64,000 nucleotides of DNA from Rhodoplanes sp. (lineage in GTDB: Bacteria; Pseudomonadota; Alphaproteobacteria; Rhizobiales; Xanthobacteraceae): the NCBI RefSeq assembly GCF_013377085.1, contig NZ_JACAAX010000016.1, forward strand, positions 1 through 64,000, given 5' to 3'. The notes beneath the pieces were generated by a model that made no database searches, was not told the origin of the DNA, and saw only the letters and a list, made by a program, of their open reading frames with translations. This document shows positions 7,991-15,937 of this stretch, piece after piece (within the stretch, counting starts at the first letter, position 1; every line of letters begins with the position of its first letter). Position numbers and translations under genes: made by a program.

Positions 7991-8160
7991 GCCTTCACCT
8001 CTCCCCGCTTGCGGGGAGAGGTCGGGGTCCGCGCGATCAGCGCGAACTCCGGGTGAGGGGGCGTCACCGCAAGTCTCTGCGCCGGGGCGGCGCCCCCTCA
8101 CCCGGCTCGATCTCGCTGCGCTCGATCGCGCCACCCTCTCCCCGCGCGCGGGGAGAGGGC
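7991..8160. repeat. inverted pair of CTCTCCCC-type hairpin elements (family B)
   Basis: CCTCTCCCCGC...GCGGGGAGAGG at 7998-8021 followed by GTCGGGGTCCGCGCGATCAG and CTCCGGGTGAGGGGGC. The inverse order then returns as GCCCCCTCACCCGG, a CGATC stem, and CCCTCTCCCCGCG...GGGGAGAGGG at 8134-8159. The two units are mirror images, so the whole could fold as one long cruciform. Confidence 0.75.
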
Positions 8161-8167
8161 TTTTGGC

Positions 8168-10048
8168 TCACCGCCCGCGCACGGGTGAGCCTCGTCCGCT
8201 CACGCCCTGCACCGGGCTGACGACGCCGGCCACGGGCGACTCCACCCGTGCGGCTGCGCCGGCCGGCGCCGGGATGACCGGCACCAGCAGCCACGATTGC
8301 CGCGTCGGGGTGACGTGCAGCGTCGTGGTGCCGCCGAAAATTTCGGCCGGCCGGTCGTCCGGGTCGTCGTGCAGGAACGGCCCGCAGCCGGTCAGCTCGT
8401 TCTTGAAGTTGGACAGCTTGCCGCCGCTGCCGCCCGGCCAGACATAGTCCTTGCCCCGCACCGTGAGGCCGAGCCGATAGCCGGCCGGGATCACGATCGA
8501 GGTCGGCCACACCTCGATGTCGAGCTCGACCATCTCGTCGGGCGTCAGCGGCTGCTTCTGGTCGTGGCTGTGATAGGGCCGCCACGGCTCGGAGAGCTTG
8601 CGGTCGAGCTTGCGGTGGGAGGCGCGCAGCCAGCCCTGCGCCACCGGCGTGTGCGGATCGATGGCACCCTGGAACGTCACCTCGGTCATGTCGGGGGAGA
8701 ACACCCGCACCACCAGGAACAGGTCGGCGTCCTCCGTGGTCGAGGAGACGAACAGCTTGGCCGCCATCGGCCCGGTGATCTCGACCTCGTCGGCGAACGG
8801 CGCGGTGAGGAACGTGACGCCGTCGCCGAGCGCCGAAAAGCTCACCCGGCCGGTCGTGCCGGAGGGCTCGCGCGTCAGCGAGCCGGTGGCGAAGTCGAGA
8901 TGCAGCCGCGTCCACTTGGTGCGGGCGAGCGGCCATTCCGTCTCGGCGCGCGGGACGAACTTGTCGACATGGCGCACCTGCAGGAACACCGGCGGCTGGT
9001 CGCGCCAGCCGTTGTCCTTGCCGTGCAGGAAATGGTCGAAGAATTTGAGCTGCAGTGCGCGGCCGTAGTCGGTGTAGAAGTGCGTCCAGTGCTCGATGCC
9101 GTGCACCTCGAGCCACTTGTCCTTCGACTTGGCGCGGAAGAATCCTTCGAAATTGCCGCGTGGATGCAGCGGTTGCCCGCCCCAGTTGGCGGCCGAGAGG
9201 AACGGCACCGTCACCTTCTCCCACACGGCCGAACGGGCCTTGTGATAGTCGTCGTCGAGCGGATGCGCGGCGATCTCGGCGCCGAAGTCGCAGCGGTTCT
9301 GCTCCAGCTCCTTCTTGGACAGCTCCTCCGGCCCACACACCGGCTCGCCGGTGGCGCGGCTCTTGGCGCCGCGCTTGCCGAGCCCGTACTGCACGGTCTT
9401 CACCTGCATGTCGTACCAGTTCTTGGCGAACGTGCAGAGGATGCCGCCGTGATGCGTCATCTCGCGGTAGAAGTCGGCGCAGCCCTCCCAGATGCACATG
9501 GCGGCGAGATGCGGCGGCTGCAGGCCGGCGACGTGCCACTGGTTGATGGCGTAGTAGGAGATGCCGGAGAGGCCGACCTTGCCGCTCGACCAGTCCTGCG
9601 CGGCGGCCCATTCGATGCAGTCGTGAAAGTCCTTGGTCTCGCGCGGCGACCAGTGGTCGATGTAGCCGGGCGAGCAGCCGCAGCCGCGCGAGTCGACCCG
9701 CACGCAGACATAGTCGTGCGGCACCCATTTCTCCGGGTCGACCACCTCCCAGCTCTGGTAGAGGTTCGACGAGCCGGCCGTGACGTCCGGATGCTTCTCC
9801 GCCATCCGGTTCCACGCGCTCGGATAGCCGTCCTGGAAGGCGAGGCCCTTGGCGTAGGGCCCGTAGCTCAGGATCACCGGGTAACGCCCCGGCTTTTCCG
9901 GACGAAAGACGTCGGCCCGCAGCACGAGCCCGTCGTCCATGACGATCGGCACGTTCCAGTCGACCTGCATGCCGTCCCGCGTTTCGCTCTTCGCGACGAT
10001 CGCTGCGTCCGACTTGGTGTCGAGTTTGGTATCGGGCTTGGTGTCCAT
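8168..10048 (-). CDS. CocE/NonD family hydrolase (X-Pro dipeptidyl-peptidase S15 type)
   Basis: 626 aa serine hydrolase of the cocaine esterase/glutaryl-7-ACA acylase/S15 group. Seen: an N-terminal alpha/beta-hydrolase domain with VRVDSRGCGCSPG, and the nucleophile elbow GLSGISYYAINQW (Ser of GIS-Y). A C-terminal jelly-roll domain follows, with the usual AKLFVSSTTEDADLF and PAGYRLGLTVRGKDY segments. No signal peptide is visible; the N-terminus is Lys/Asp/Thr-rich. Likely cleaves an ester or amide of a xenobiotic or peptide. A family B hairpin sits 8 bp beyond the stop codon. Confidence 0.88.
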   Translation of the reverse strand: MDTKPDTKLDTKSDAAIVAKSETRDGMQVDWNVPIVMDDGLVLRADVFRPEKPGRYPVILSYGPYAKGLAFQDGYPSAWNRMAEKHPDVTAGSSNLYQSWEVVDPEKWVPHDYVCVRVDSRGCGCSPGYIDHWSPRETKDFHDCIEWAAAQDWSSGKVGLSGISYYAINQWHVAGLQPPHLAAMCIWEGCADFYREMTHHGGILCTFAKNWYDMQVKTVQYGLGKRGAKSRATGEPVCGPEELSKKELEQNRCDFGAEIAAHPLDDDYHKARSAVWEKVTVPFLSAANWGGQPLHPRGNFEGFFRAKSKDKWLEVHGIEHWTHFYTDYGRALQLKFFDHFLHGKDNGWRDQPPVFLQVRHVDKFVPRAETEWPLARTKWTRLHLDFATGSLTREPSGTTGRVSFSALGDGVTFLTAPFADEVEITGPMAAKLFVSSTTEDADLFLVVRVFSPDMTEVTFQGAIDPHTPVAQGWLRASHRKLDRKLSEPWRPYHSHDQKQPLTPDEMVELDIEVWPTSIVIPAGYRLGLTVRGKDYVWPGGSGGKLSNFKNELTGCGPFLHDDPDDRPAEIFGGTTTLHVTPTRQSWLLVPVIPAPAGAAARVESPVAGVVSPVQGVSGRGSPVRGR

Positions 10049-10136
10049 GTTTCTCTCCCGTTTGGTCTTTGTCGCGGACGCTTGTTGTGTCTCGTCGACC
10101 GTTGCTCGTGCCGGCGCGTCAGTGCATTGACTTTCC

Positions 10137-10247
10137 CCTCATGGTGAGGAGAGGCCGACGGCCGCGTCTCGAACCATGTGGCCCCTGCGGTGCCCGCCCT
10201 CGCCCTTCGAGACGCCCGCTGCGCGGGCTCCTCAGGGTGAGGGCGGA
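10137..10247. repeat. CCTCATGGTGAGGAG-type intergenic repeat (family C)
   Basis: Begins CCTCATGGTGAGGAG (a short palindrome), continues GTCTCGAACCATGTGGCCCC, and ends CCTTCGAGACGCCCGCTGCG...CTCCTCAGGGTGAGGG. This sequence type is familiar from Bradyrhizobium and Rhodopseudomonas intergenic regions. A partial copy with the same start is at 46518-46536. Confidence 0.7.
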
Positions 10248-10273
10248 GCGAGACGGTTCGATAACGCCGCCCC

Positions 10274-11185
10274 TCACTTTTTGCGCGGCTTCTTGCTCCG
10301 CTTCACCCCGGCCAGGCCCTCCAGCACGGTGCAGACCGCGCCGGTGTCGAGCATGCCGAGGCCCATCGAGCGCGCCGCCGCGTAGATCGGCATGGTGGCG
10401 TTGAAGGTCGGGGTCGGCACCCCGAGGCTGTCGGCGAACGCGCCGATCACGTCCATGTCCTTCTGCCACGTCTTGATCTTCATGGTCGGCGGCTCGTACT
10501 TGTCGTTCGCCATCATGGGGGCACGCGCCTCGAACATGCGCGACGTGCCGGCGCCCGCCTTGATCACCTCGACCACCAGCTTGGGATCGAGCCCGGCCTT
10601 CATGGCCAGCACCATGGCCTCGGCGCTCGCCACGTTGTGGATGGCGACCAGAAGGTTGGCGACGTACTTCATGCGGCTGCCGTTGCCGAACACCCCGAGG
10701 TCGTAGACGACCCGCGAGAAGCCCTCCAGCATCGGCCGGATCGTCTTGATCGCCTTGGTGTCGCCCGAGGCCAGCACCACCAGATCCTTGACGGCGGCCT
10801 GGCCGCCGGTGCCGCTCATCGGCGTGTCGAGCAGCGTGTGGCCGGCCTTGCGCAGCGCCTTCTCGGCCGCGACCTTGTCCTCGATCGTGAAGGTCGACGC
10901 CTCGGCGATGATGCGCGGCGAGAGCTTCGCCGCGACGATCGCGTCGACGACGTCGCGCAGCGCCTGCGGGCTCGGCAGGCTGGTGATCACGGCGGGCGCC
11001 GCCGCGACGGCTGCGGCGACGTCCGGCGCGATGATGACGCCGGCGCGCGCCATGGTGCGGCGGCGGGCCGGGTCGATGTCGTAGCCGGTGACGCGCCAGC
11101 CCGATGCGACCAGGTTCTTGGCGAACGCGCCGCCCATGATGCCGAGGCCGATGATTCCGACCGCGCCTTTCGACCGAGCCGCCAT
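10274..11185 (-). CDS. beta-hydroxyacid dehydrogenase (3-hydroxyisobutyrate dehydrogenase family)
   Basis: 303 aa. NAD(P)-dependent oxidation of a 3-hydroxyacid, or reduction of its semialdehyde. Seen: N-terminal Rossmann motif IGLGIMGGAFAKNL, the substrate-binding loop TPMSGTGGQAA (family DAPVSGG) around residue 125, and the catalytic Lys segment GNGSRMKYVANLLVAIHN near residue 170. Length is typical. Family members include 2-(hydroxymethyl)glutarate, tartronate semialdehyde and 3-hydroxyisobutyrate enzymes, so the substrate remains open. It is divergent from the GlcG-like gene across a repeat-rich 400-bp gap. Confidence 0.88.
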   Translation of the reverse strand: MAARSKGAVGIIGLGIMGGAFAKNLVASGWRVTGYDIDPARRRTMARAGVIIAPDVAAAVAAAPAVITSLPSPQALRDVVDAIVAAKLSPRIIAEASTFTIEDKVAAEKALRKAGHTLLDTPMSGTGGQAAVKDLVVLASGDTKAIKTIRPMLEGFSRVVYDLGVFGNGSRMKYVANLLVAIHNVASAEAMVLAMKAGLDPKLVVEVIKAGAGTSRMFEARAPMMANDKYEPPTMKIKTWQKDMDVIGAFADSLGVPTPTFNATMPIYAAARSMGLGMLDTGAVCTVLEGLAGVKRSKKPRKK

Positions 11186-11228
11186 GGTCTTCTCCAGTCC
11201 TGTGTCGAGTGTCGAGGATGTCGCTTGG

Positions 11229-11276
11229 GTGACGATGATGGTGACGATGATCGTGTCGGGGATCGTGTCGGGGATC
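11229..11276. repeat. four-unit 12-bp tandem array
   Basis: Units GTGACGATGATG, GTGACGATGATC, GTGTCGGGGATC, GTGTCGGGGATC run head to tail. Neighbouring units are pairwise almost or fully identical, and all four begin GTG. The array lies 44 bp upstream of the minus-strand beta-hydroxyacid dehydrogenase start. Confidence 0.85.
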
Positions 11277-11399
11277 GTCGAAAACTGCCGCCTCGACGCT
11301 ATACGCTCGGTCAGCGTGCTTTCAAGGGACCTTTCTATGCGTGTAGCGATCGCCTATCGTGCCGTCCGCACAATGCGGCGTCCGCGCTCCCGCCTCTCG

Positions 11400-11410
11400 A
11401 TACACTGTAT
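11400..11410. promoter_or_regulatory. ATACACTGTAT perfect palindrome, candidate operator
   Basis: Five-base arms ATACA/TGTAT around a single C, set in GATACACTGTATGATC. Size and sequence resemble sites of GntR-type regulators (ATAC...GTAT core). It lies centrally between two divergent genes. No regulator gene is adjacent, so the match is only suggestive. Confidence 0.3.
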
Positions 11411-11513
11411 GATCTCCTGCACGCGGGCCGCCGACGAGGCGCGGCCAGGACGCAGTGCGCTGCAACAGCGCGGCGTGCGTGCAAGCGACGAGATTCGGGC
11501 GCGGTGACGAAAC

Positions 11514-11577
11514 GCATCGCGATCACACCGCATCGCGATCACACGGCATCGCGATCACACGGCATCGCGATCACATG
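11514..11577. repeat. four perfect-to-near-perfect 16-bp tandem repeats
   Basis: Unit GCATCGCGATCACACG. Copies lie at 11514-11529, 11530-11545, 11546-11561 and 11562-11577, with one mismatch in the first (last base C) and one in the last (CATG). Each unit contains the palindrome TCGCGA overlapping GATC. The array runs directly into the RBS of the following gene. Confidence 0.92.
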
Positions 11578-11585
11578 GAGGACAC

Positions 11586-12029
11586 ATGACATCGGTCGGA
11601 TTGTCGCAGGCGAGCATCATCGTCGACACGGCGCTGGCGAAGGGACGGGAGACGGCGTGCGACCCGCTCACCGTCGTGGTGCTCGACGCCGGCGGCCACG
11701 TGGTCGCGGTCAAGCGCGAGGACGGCTCGGGCATCATGCGGTTCGAGGTGGCGTTCGGGAAGGCCTGGGGCGCGCTCGGCATGGGCTTCGGCTCGCGCGG
11801 CTATGTCGAGCGGGCGAAGGTCAATCCGGCCTTCGTCAACGCCCTGATGGCGGCGAGCGGCGGCCGCGTGGTTCCGGTGCCGTCGGGCGTGCTGATCCGC
11901 GATAAGGCCGGCCATGTGGTCGGTGCCGTCGGCATCTCGGGCGACACCTCGGACCGTGACGAGGTCTGTGCCGTCGCCGGCATCAAGGCGATCGGCCTGA
12001 CGCCCGACACCGGCGGCGCGAAGGCGTAA
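11586..12029 (+). CDS. GlcG/HbpS family protein
   Basis: 147 aa. Member of the PF03928 family (GlcG, HbpS, PduO C-terminal-like), small alpha/beta proteins found beside catabolic operons; some bind haem or cobalamin, most have no proven role. Seen: the core VVVLDAGGHVVAVKREDGSG, GKAWGALGMGFGSR, and VGAVGISGDTSDRDE near the C-terminus. ATG 11586 follows GGAGG with 4-bp spacing, immediately after a tandem-repeat array. A second copy of the family lies at 44434. Confidence 0.85.
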   Translation: MTSVGLSQASIIVDTALAKGRETACDPLTVVVLDAGGHVVAVKREDGSGIMRFEVAFGKAWGALGMGFGSRGYVERAKVNPAFVNALMAASGGRVVPVPSGVLIRDKAGHVVGAVGISGDTSDRDEVCAVAGIKAIGLTPDTGGAKA

Positions 12030-12041
12030 CGCTCGGTTCTT

Positions 12042-12070
12042 CCCTCTCCCCGCGAGCGGGGAGAGGTGAA
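12042..12070. repeat. CTCTCCCC-type hairpin (family B)
   Basis: CCCTCTCCCCGC-GA-GCGGGGAGAGGTGAAG, a 10-bp GC-rich stem just after the GlcG-like stop codon. It may act as a transcript 3' end, though no T-run follows. Confidence 0.7.
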
Positions 12071-12119
12071 GACTGCGTGCAAATAACAATAAATATCAAA
12101 TAATATCAGGGAGGATCCC

Positions 12120-12779
12120 ATGTCGATAAAGCTCTATTCGTTCTGGCGCTCGCTCGCCACCCATCGGGTCCGCATCGCGCTCGCCCTCAAGGGTGTGACG
12201 CCCGACGAGGTGGTGACGATCGACCTGACCAAGGGCGACCAGCACGGCGCCGCCTACGACGCCGTCAATCCGATGCACGCCCTGCCGACCCTGGTCGACG
12301 GCGACGGGCCGCCGCTCGTCCAGTCGCTCGCCATCATCGAGTATCTGGACGAGACGCGGCCCGACCCGCCGCTGCTGCCGGCCGATCCGCGCGGCCGCGC
12401 CCGCGTTCGCAGCCTCGCCTTGATGGTCGCGGCCGACGCCCATCCGCTGATGGTGCCCCGCGTGCGCGAGTATCTGGAGCGCGAGCTGGGCGTGCCGGAG
12501 GCGGCCCGCACGGCCTGGTGCCGCCACTGGATCGCGACGGCGCTCGGCGCCCTCGAACGGCGCCTGTCGGGGGAAGCCGGGACCGGCCGCTTCTGCCACG
12601 GCGACGCCGTGTCGCTCGCCGACATCTGCCTGGTCAGCCAGGTCGCCGGCGCCGGCTTCTTTTCGGTCGACACCACCCCCTATCCGTCGGTGCGGCGGAT
12701 CGCCGAGGCCTGCAGCGCCATCGAGGCCTTCGCAACCGCACACCCGCTGCGGCAACCGGGCGCGCCGACCACCGCGTGA
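12120..12779 (+). CDS. maiA: maleylacetoacetate isomerase / zeta-class glutathione S-transferase
   Basis: 219 aa. Glutathione-dependent cis-trans isomerase of maleylacetoacetate or maleylpyruvate in homogentisate or gentisate breakdown. Seen: N-terminal thioredoxin-fold start KLYSFWRSLATHRVRIALALKG (the zeta SSC-type motif is here S-L-A-T-H-R with the first Ser kept), then HALPTLVDGDG and QSLAIIEYLDETRP, the glutathione-site segments. A C-terminal helical domain contains HGDAVSLADICLV. Length fits the family. Fumarylacetoacetate-hydrolase-type and hydroxyacid genes nearby make an aromatic catabolic role plausible. ATG 12120 has GGAGG upstream. Confidence 0.85.
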   Translation: MSIKLYSFWRSLATHRVRIALALKGVTPDEVVTIDLTKGDQHGAAYDAVNPMHALPTLVDGDGPPLVQSLAIIEYLDETRPDPPLLPADPRGRARVRSLALMVAADAHPLMVPRVREYLERELGVPEAARTAWCRHWIATALGALERRLSGEAGTGRFCHGDAVSLADICLVSQVAGAGFFSVDTTPYPSVRRIAEACSAIEAFATAHPLRQPGAPTTA

Positions 12780-12970
12780 GTTGCGTTTCCAAGGGGAGGC
12801 GTATGCCGGAACGGGGGCTTCAATTCACCGAATCGCCTCGATAGAGTCCCGTCCCGTCGCGTCGCCCGGCCGAAGCGTCAGCGCGCTCCGACCGGGCGGG
12901 CGTCGCCTTTCGACGCCGCGACGTCCTGAAATCCTGCCGCGACGGCCTCGCCTCTCGACGTCGCTCCTTT

Positions 12971-13012
12971 CACCTCGTCCCGTGCACCTCGTCCCGTGCA
13001 CGCCGTCCCGTT
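12971..13012. repeat. 14-bp tandem repeat, three units
   Basis: CACCTCGTCCCGTG at 12971-12984 and 12985-12998, then CACGCCGTCCCGTT at 12999-13012. It lies immediately upstream of the hydroxyacid dehydrogenase start and even covers the first possible ATG at 12996. Confidence 0.85.
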
Positions 13013-13028
13013 CACAGTGGATGCAGGC

Positions 13029-14012
13029 ATGCGCCCCCGGATTTTCGTCACCCAGCCAATCGCGACGTCTGCGATCGCGCTGATGCGCGCCGTCGCCGAC
13101 GTCGAGGTGCATCCCGACGCCACCGCCCCGATCGCCAAGGCGTCGATGATCGAGGGCGTCAAGCGGGCCGACGTGCTGTTCTGCCTGATGCACGACAAGG
13201 TCGACGCCGACGTGATCGCGGCCAATCCGAACCTGAAGGGGATCGCCGCCATGGCGATCCACCCGCAGGACATCGACGTCGCCGCGATGGAGAAGCGTAA
13301 CATCCCGCTCACCGTGATCCCGCCGATGGTGAGCGAAGCCACCGCCGACATGGCGATGGCGCTGATCCTCGCCTGCGCCCGCCGGGTGCTGGATGGCGAC
13401 CGGCTGCTGCGCGCCGGCATCTATCCGGGCGGACAGTCGAACTACCTGGCCGGCCTAGGCGTCACCGGCAAGACCATCGGGCTGATCGGCGGCGGCGGCC
13501 GCATCGGCAAGCTGGTGGCGAAACGGTGCCGCGGCTTCGACATGAAGGTCCTGTACTCGACGCCGCGGCGCAAGCCGGAGGCGGAGGAGCGCGAGGCCGA
13601 GATCGTCTATGCCTCGGTCGACGACCTGCTGCGTCAGTCCGACATCGTCTCGGTGCACTCGCCGCTGCGCGACGACACCCGCCATTCGATCGCCGACCGC
13701 GAGTTCGCCCTGATGAAGCCGACCGCGTATTTCGTCAACACGTCGCGCGGGCCCATCGTCGACGAGCAGGCGATGATCCGGGCGCTCCAGAGCGGGACCA
13801 TCGCGGGCGCCGGCCTCGACGTGTTCGAGCACGAGCCGCACGTCCCGGCCGAGCTGCTCGCCCTGAGCAATGTCGTGCTGACCCCGCATCTCGGCAGCGC
13901 CGTGGTCGATCTGCGCGAGGAGATGGCGCTTATCGTCGCCGCCAATGCGGTGGCGCTCGCGCAAGGCACGACACCGCCGAATCTGTTCGACTTTGCGGGC
14001 CCGGTGACCTGA
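13029..14012 (+). CDS. D-2-hydroxyacid dehydrogenase (NAD-dependent), first of three
   Basis: 327 aa. Oxidises a D-2-hydroxyacid or reduces a 2-oxoacid. Seen: Rossmann motif LIGGGGRIGKLVAKR in the middle, catalytic Arg in NTSRGPIVDEQAM, Glu in LDVFEHEP, and His in LTPHLGSAVVD. ATG 13029 (MRPRIFVTQPI) is chosen because the alternative ATG 12996 lies in a tandem repeat and adds residues without family match. Followed by a second family member only 75 bp downstream; the two are about 30 % alike by eye and probably serve different substrates in one pathway. Confidence 0.87.
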   Translation: MRPRIFVTQPIATSAIALMRAVADVEVHPDATAPIAKASMIEGVKRADVLFCLMHDKVDADVIAANPNLKGIAAMAIHPQDIDVAAMEKRNIPLTVIPPMVSEATADMAMALILACARRVLDGDRLLRAGIYPGGQSNYLAGLGVTGKTIGLIGGGGRIGKLVAKRCRGFDMKVLYSTPRRKPEAEEREAEIVYASVDDLLRQSDIVSVHSPLRDDTRHSIADREFALMKPTAYFVNTSRGPIVDEQAMIRALQSGTIAGAGLDVFEHEPHVPAELLALSNVVLTPHLGSAVVDLREEMALIVAANAVALAQGTTPPNLFDFAGPVT

Positions 14013-14087
14013 TCCCGGCCCGACACCCCGATGCCCGGTCGTCGACCGGGTGAGCGTCACAAGGCCTGCCACGACCGGAGCCGATCC

Positions 14088-15047
14088 ATGAGCAAAATCA
14101 AAATCGTCGTTTGCGACAGCCCGTTCCCGTCGCTCGATCCCGCCAAGGAGGCGCTGGCGCGCCTCGACCCGATCGTCGTGCAGGCCAAGAGCGCGTCGGC
14201 CGAGGACATCCTGGCCGAGGCGAAGGACGCCGACGGCATTCTCGTCACCTACGCCAAGCTGCCCGGCGATCTGCTGCGCCAGTGCAAGAAGCTGAAGGTG
14301 ATCGGCCGCTTCGGCCTCGGCGTCGACAATATCGACATCCCGGCCGCCAAGGAGCTCGGCATCGTCGTCACCTATGTGCCGGACTACTGCCTGCACGAGG
14401 TGTCCGACCACGCGATGGCCCTCCTGCTCTCGATCGCGCGGAAAATCCCGCTGGCCAACACGTCCGTGCAGAGCGGCGAGTGGAAGATGCCCGTGGTGGT
14501 GCCGCTGCGCCGCTTCAACACCCAGACGCTCGGCCTGATCGGCTTCGGCGGCATCCCGCGCTCGCTCGCCCCGAAGGCGCAGTCGTTCGGCTTCAAGGTC
14601 ATCGCCTCCGACCCGTTCCTGCCGAAGGAGATGTTCGACGCCGCCAAGGTCGAGAGCGTCACGCTGGACGAGCTCTATGCCCGCTCGGATCTCATCTCGG
14701 TGCATGCGCCGCTGATGCCGCAGACCCGCGGCCTGGTGAACGACGACGCCTTCGCCAAGATGAAGCAGGGCGTCATGATCGTGAACACGGCGCGCGGTCC
14801 GCTGATCGACGAGGACGCGCTGGTGCGCGCGCTCGACTCGGGCAAGGTCGCGGCCGCCGGCCTCGACGTCGTCACCACCGAGCCGCTGCCGAAGGACTCC
14901 AAGCTGCTCGGCCGCGGCAACGTGGTGATCACGCCGCACACCGGCTTCTACTCGGTCGAGGCGCTGCTCGAGCTCGAGACCAAATGCGCCAAGGACGTCG
15001 CCAGCGTGCTCTCCGGCGAGAAGCCCGTCTATCCGGTGAAGATGTGA
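14088..15047 (+). CDS. D-2-hydroxyacid dehydrogenase (phosphoglycerate dehydrogenase/CtBP-like)
   Basis: 319 aa. Same fold as the preceding gene. Seen: catalytic Arg in NTARGPLIDEDAL, Glu in LDVVTTEPLP, and His in ITPHTGFYS. The dinucleotide motif is unusual: GFGGIPRSLA, where the third Gly of GxGxxG is Pro. The DYCLHEVSDHAMALLL segment is typical of the CtBP/PGDH-like branch. ATG 14088 is preceded by GGAG with good spacing. Ends before a 30-bp hairpin shared with the convergent SDR. Confidence 0.87.
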   Translation: MSKIKIVVCDSPFPSLDPAKEALARLDPIVVQAKSASAEDILAEAKDADGILVTYAKLPGDLLRQCKKLKVIGRFGLGVDNIDIPAAKELGIVVTYVPDYCLHEVSDHAMALLLSIARKIPLANTSVQSGEWKMPVVVPLRRFNTQTLGLIGFGGIPRSLAPKAQSFGFKVIASDPFLPKEMFDAAKVESVTLDELYARSDLISVHAPLMPQTRGLVNDDAFAKMKQGVMIVNTARGPLIDEDALVRALDSGKVAAAGLDVVTTEPLPKDSKLLGRGNVVITPHTGFYSVEALLELETKCAKDVASVLSGEKPVYPVKM

Positions 15048-15076
15048 TCAACGTCGTCGGCCACGAGCCGGCTTAG

Positions 15077-15106
15077 TTTCACCCTCCCCTGGAGGGGAGG
15101 GTGAAA
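15077..15106. terminator. strong hairpin between convergent genes
   Basis: TTTCACCCTCCCCT, two-base centre GG, then AGGGGAGGGTGAAA: perfect 14-bp arms. It lies between the ends of the D-2-hydroxyacid dehydrogenase (+) and the SDR (-), a natural place for a bidirectional terminator. AAA/TTT ends give only a short U-tract, so termination strength is uncertain. It belongs to the family B hairpin style. Confidence 0.5.
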
Positions 15107-15150
15107 GGGTGGCTCGGGCTTGCGCCGAATTCTCGGCCGCAGAGCGTCGC

Positions 15151-15921
15151 TCAATCCGCCGTCCAGCCGCCGTCCAGCATCAGGGCGGAGCCGGTCATCA
15201 ACGACGAGGCGTCGGAGGCGAGGAACAGGATCCCGCCTGTCACCTCGTCGAGCTGGCCGACGCGGCCGAACTTGATCTTGGTCGTCACCTCGTCGCGGAA
15301 CGCCTTGTTCTCGAAGAACGGCTTGGTCATCGGTGTTTCCAGAAAAGTCGGCCCGATGGTGTTGACCCGCACATTGTGCGGCGCCAGCTCGACCGCCATC
15401 GCTTTCGTGAAACCCTCCATGGCGTGCTTGGTGGCGCAGTAGATGGTGCGCCGCGCCGCGCCGACATGGCCCATCTGCGACGAGATGTTGATGATCGAGC
15501 CGGCCCGCTTCTCGGCGACCAGACGTAAGGCCACGGCGCGCGCCATGAAGAAGGCCGCCCGGACGTTGAGATTGAAGATGGTGTCGAAGTCGGCGACCGT
15601 CACGTCCGCCAGAAGCGCCGGGCGGTTCATGCCGGCATTGTTGACCAGCACCTCGTAGGCGCCGCGCGCCGCAAGCGCCTTCTCCATCGCATCGAGATCC
15701 GTGACGTCGAGCACCAGCGCGTCGGCGCTGTGGCCGCGCGCCCGGATCGCCGCGGCCGCCGCCTCGATCTCGGCCGCCGTGCGGGCCGCCAGCGTCACAT
15801 GGGCGCCGGCCTCGGCCAGCACCGCGGCCGCCGCGAGCCCGATGCCGCGTCCGGCGCCGGTGACCAGCGCCCGCTTGCCGTCGACGCGGAACGACGGAGT
15901 CTTGGGGAGTTCGATTGTCAT
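15151..15921 (-). CDS. short-chain dehydrogenase/reductase
   Basis: 256 aa classical SDR, NAD(P)-dependent alcohol/ketone oxidoreductase. Seen: TGAGRGIG cofactor motif near residue 21, NNAG, catalytic Ser in INISSQMG, YCATK (Tyr-x-x-x-Lys), and the FLASDASSLMTGSALMLDGG C-terminus. Sits 16 bp after a MAPEG gene and downstream of a histidinol dehydrogenase homologue on the same strand, so these three may be co-transcribed. Substrate not predictable. Confidence 0.88.
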   Translation of the reverse strand: MTIELPKTPSFRVDGKRALVTGAGRGIGLAAAAVLAEAGAHVTLAARTAAEIEAAAAAIRARGHSADALVLDVTDLDAMEKALAARGAYEVLVNNAGMNRPALLADVTVADFDTIFNLNVRAAFFMARAVALRLVAEKRAGSIINISSQMGHVGAARRTIYCATKHAMEGFTKAMAVELAPHNVRVNTIGPTFLETPMTKPFFENKAFRDEVTTKIKFGRVGQLDEVTGGILFLASDASSLMTGSALMLDGGWTAD

Positions 15922-15937
15922 CGTCCTGTCCGGGTGA

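Larger units (their letters stand above)
11186..11585. other. repeat-rich divergent intergenic region
   Basis: 400 bp between divergent genes. It contains a 12-bp tandem array (11229-11276), a perfect 11-bp palindrome ATACACTGTAT (11400-11410) and a 16-bp tandem array (11514-11577). Short open frames overlapping the arrays are simple repeats and were not called. Confidence 0.7.

Noticed and set aside
11514-11577. CRISPR array
   Set aside because: The 16-bp repeats are contiguous with no spacers and no cas genes are near. It is a simple tandem array.
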